Assembly: GCA_965227695.1 (NCBI GenBank)
Contig: OZ245760.1
Span: forward strand, 1,984,001-2,048,000
Length of the DNA: 64,000 nucleotides
Direction: 5' to 3'
Origin: UBA1858 sp965227695
GTDB taxonomy: Bacteria > Pseudomonadota > Gammaproteobacteria > UBA4575
Shown here: positions 62,510-64,000 of the stretch, piece after piece
Position numbering within the stretch: position 1 is the stretch's first letter
Layout of the letters: each line of letters starts with the position of its first letter
The notes under the pieces: generated by a model
Databases searched by the model: none
What the model was told of the DNA's origin: nothing
Seen by the model: the letters and a program-made list of their open reading frames with translations, nothing else
Translations under genes and position numbers: made by a program

Positions 62510-62944
62510 GACCTCAGGATTCAAATAATCTAATAGTCCCATTTGAGATATCATCATCCATCTTGAGTTATAAGTTGTATATATTTTACATGCTCGCCCG
62601 TTCCAGTGTAGTTCATCCCCAGATTTGGTTTTCCATAGTGTATTAACATCTACAACAGCAAACGCCCCATCTTCCTCTTTTGAAATCTCTACTCTCTTTG
62701 TATCTCTTATATTATGTACAAGGTCATATTTATCAAAAAATTTCTCAAAGTAACTAAACCAACGTTTTTTATTAAATCGACCCCATGGCAAAACCCACTC
62801 CATCGGGTCATGCGCATTAACATTTGGTGGCCATGGCCAAACCATATCTGGGTGTATAATACTTAAAAATAATTCAATGTCTTGAGTATCAAAAGCTCGA
62901 GTTTCTATATTAATTATTTCATTTATCTTGGCTTTATTATTCAA
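62507..62944 (-). CDS. NTF2/SnoaL-like protein
   Basis: The 145-residue cone-shaped alpha+beta protein contains IINIETRAFDTQDIELFLSIIHPDMVWPWPP, GAFAVVDVNTLWKTKSGDELHWNGRACKIY and RWMMISQMGLLDY, in line with the SnoaL/DUF4440 group. Such domains serve as binding proteins, isomerases or hydrolases. It is alone on the minus strand. Function unknown. Confidence 0.78.
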   Translation of the reverse strand: MNNKAKINEIINIETRAFDTQDIELFLSIIHPDMVWPWPPNVNAHDPMEWVLPWGRFNKKRWFSYFEKFFDKYDLVHNIRDTKRVEISKEEDGAFAVVDVNTLWKTKSGDELHWNGRACKIYTTYNSRWMMISQMGLLDYLNPEV

Positions 62945-63807
62945 TAATTTCTCTCATGCATTTGCATTAATAAATAGACGCCTAGATGGACTTATAATCC
63001 TAATTTAATACTTGGCAATTGTCTGCTAAGAGTCGAAAGCAGACATGGTTGAATAGTCTAATCTGCATAACAAGAAAGCAATATTGTTATGATTTACATA
63101 GGAATTGCTAGTAATCAGCTCCTTTTAAGCTGGATTGCCATATTTTCTCAACTGGCAACCACCCCCACATGAGAGCATGTTATAAACACTATTGCCACAC
63201 TATTATTCCGCGAAAATCCCCTAGCCTGTCTTGGTCTGTTACTTGTTGATAATCAAGGGAAAAGTCGCTAGCTAGATACTAAGTTCAAGTCTCTACATGT
63301 ATGAAGCGTGGACTTGACATGACTTTGTTTTGCGGACACATAAGAAAAGATCACAATGTAATATATTGACTGTAATTTTTATAAAAATCAATAAGAAAGA
63401 TTCTAAATAAACGCATTAAAATCCGAATTGATAATTTTTTAGTACCTACCCCGCCCCTTAAACAGAGGTAAGTCATTGTTTCAGTACTCACTTTCTGACA
63501 AGAAATAGAATTTTGGCCGGTGAAAAAGTAAAAAAGCCGCGCCTATCTCAGTGAGAGGAGACAGCAGACGTATTAATTTTGTCGTTAAAACTTAATAGTC
63601 GCGCCTATTAATAGACATCAGACAATTTGGTCTATGTTTAATTATTAACTGACTGAATTTTCACTACAAAGGGACTGATACAGGCATTTCCAAAATCACT
63701 TTGGCTTTATATGTCAATTAAAACAGTTGTAGCGATTAATTGTACAATCTGGTTAAATGACATACGATAATAAATGCTACCATAATAATAAGAAGGGAGA
63801 TTACAGA
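62945..63807. other. Intergenic, about 0.86 kb, no gene seen
   Basis: The region holds a hairpin repeat at 63021-63043 (GTCTGCT / AGCAGAC) and two GCGCCTAT words near 63541 and 63602 but no intact reading frame. It may include remains of a mobile element; nothing definite was recognised. Confidence 0.4.
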
Positions 63808-64000
63808 TTGAAGCAACAATATACAAACATGATCGGTCTTTGCATTCTTCTAGTCGCTGTTATAACTCCTACATCTTTATATGCAGAAACGGTGGATGCA
63901 GAGATAGATGCATTTGTTGGACAAGATGCGTTTCAACAAGTGGCAGAGTTTGTCACTTTAACTAAGCCAGGCGTCTTACCAGTCAATCCTAGCGACGAAT
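63808..64000 (+). CDS. Secreted protein, 3' end outside the window
   Basis: A TTG at 63808 lies eight bases after AAGGGAGA, and an ATG follows seven codons later. Either way the product begins with a signal peptide (MIGLCILLVAVITPTSLYA-ET). The 64 visible residues (VDAEIDAFVGQDAFQQVAEFVTLTKPGVLPV) do not identify the family. It is a periplasmic or secreted protein continuing beyond the window. Confidence 0.75.
   Translation, partial: MKQQYTNMIGLCILLVAVITPTSLYAETVDAEIDAFVGQDAFQQVAEFVTLTKPGVLPVNPSDE

Noticed and set aside
62985..63045. Possible sigma54 promoter TGGCAATTGTCTGC and a hairpin near 63021
   Set aside because: GG and GC are nine bases apart instead of ten, and no gene follows closely in that direction; the sequence fits the dispersed repeat better.

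Overview
The window is AT-rich chromosomal DNA from a Gram-negative bacterium. Porin, entericidin, a DsrC/TusE-like protein, NADP-type GdhA, a predicted Zur-CobW zinc unit and sigma54 promoters fit a gammaproteobacterium, probably marine or otherwise engaged in sulfur chemistry. The genus cannot be fixed from sequence alone. No rRNA, tRNA or CRISPR array was recognised.

Layout. Positions 1-5.4 kb hold small proteins, a flavin disulfide reductase and a rimK/desuccinylase pair; rimK appears to start at ATT and carries a fused TrkA-C-like domain. From 5.5 to 11 kb are a GNAT-nitrilase fusion and an amidoligase / class-I glutamine amidotransferase / Sad-type aldehyde dehydrogenase set on the minus strand. 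From 11 to 30.5 kb are stress and envelope genes: a ZrgA-like protein, an antiporter, GdhA, a ferritin-like protein, a CBS protein, a CsbD/entericidin/DUF1328 cluster, an ArsP-like permease, phospholipase D, a DsrC-like protein, a BCCT carrier and an MBL-rhodanese protein. From 30.9 to 35.7 kb are an NfeD-stomatin pair and a predicted Zur-controlled CobW/DUF1826 unit.

The most striking part is 36.6-62.4 kb, a methylated-sulfur catabolic island. It encodes a protein closely resembling dimethyl sulfide monooxygenase (DmoA), a dimethyl sulfone monooxygenase (SfnG), two flavin reductases, RibBA for new flavin, a dodecin to buffer flavin, a porin, a periplasmic binding protein without a permease, a REC-AAA-Fis sigma54 activator without a kinase, and an OsmC / acetyl-CoA synthetase / lipoyl-Lpd / molybdopterin oxidoreductase / pyrophosphatase operon. 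DmoA and SfnG consume reduced FMN, so the island appears to bring its own flavin synthesis, reduction and storage.

Reading the intergenic regions by eye, I find GG-N10-GC sigma54 promoters in front of seven transcription units of the island (osmC, ribBA, the binding protein, flavin reductase, porin, dmoA, dodecin). Each has a GTTTC/GAAAC site, often close to palindromic GTTTCGAAAC, roughly 80-135 bp upstream of the predicted start of transcription. This suggests one sigma54 regulon run by the activator at 50.5-51.9 kb. A second group of six sigma54-type promoters lies before small stress or envelope genes in the first 30 kb; some of these have a different upstream motif (TTTG..CAAATAAA type). 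A decayed GC-rich IS3-family element sits inside the island, and several long AT-rich gaps appear empty.
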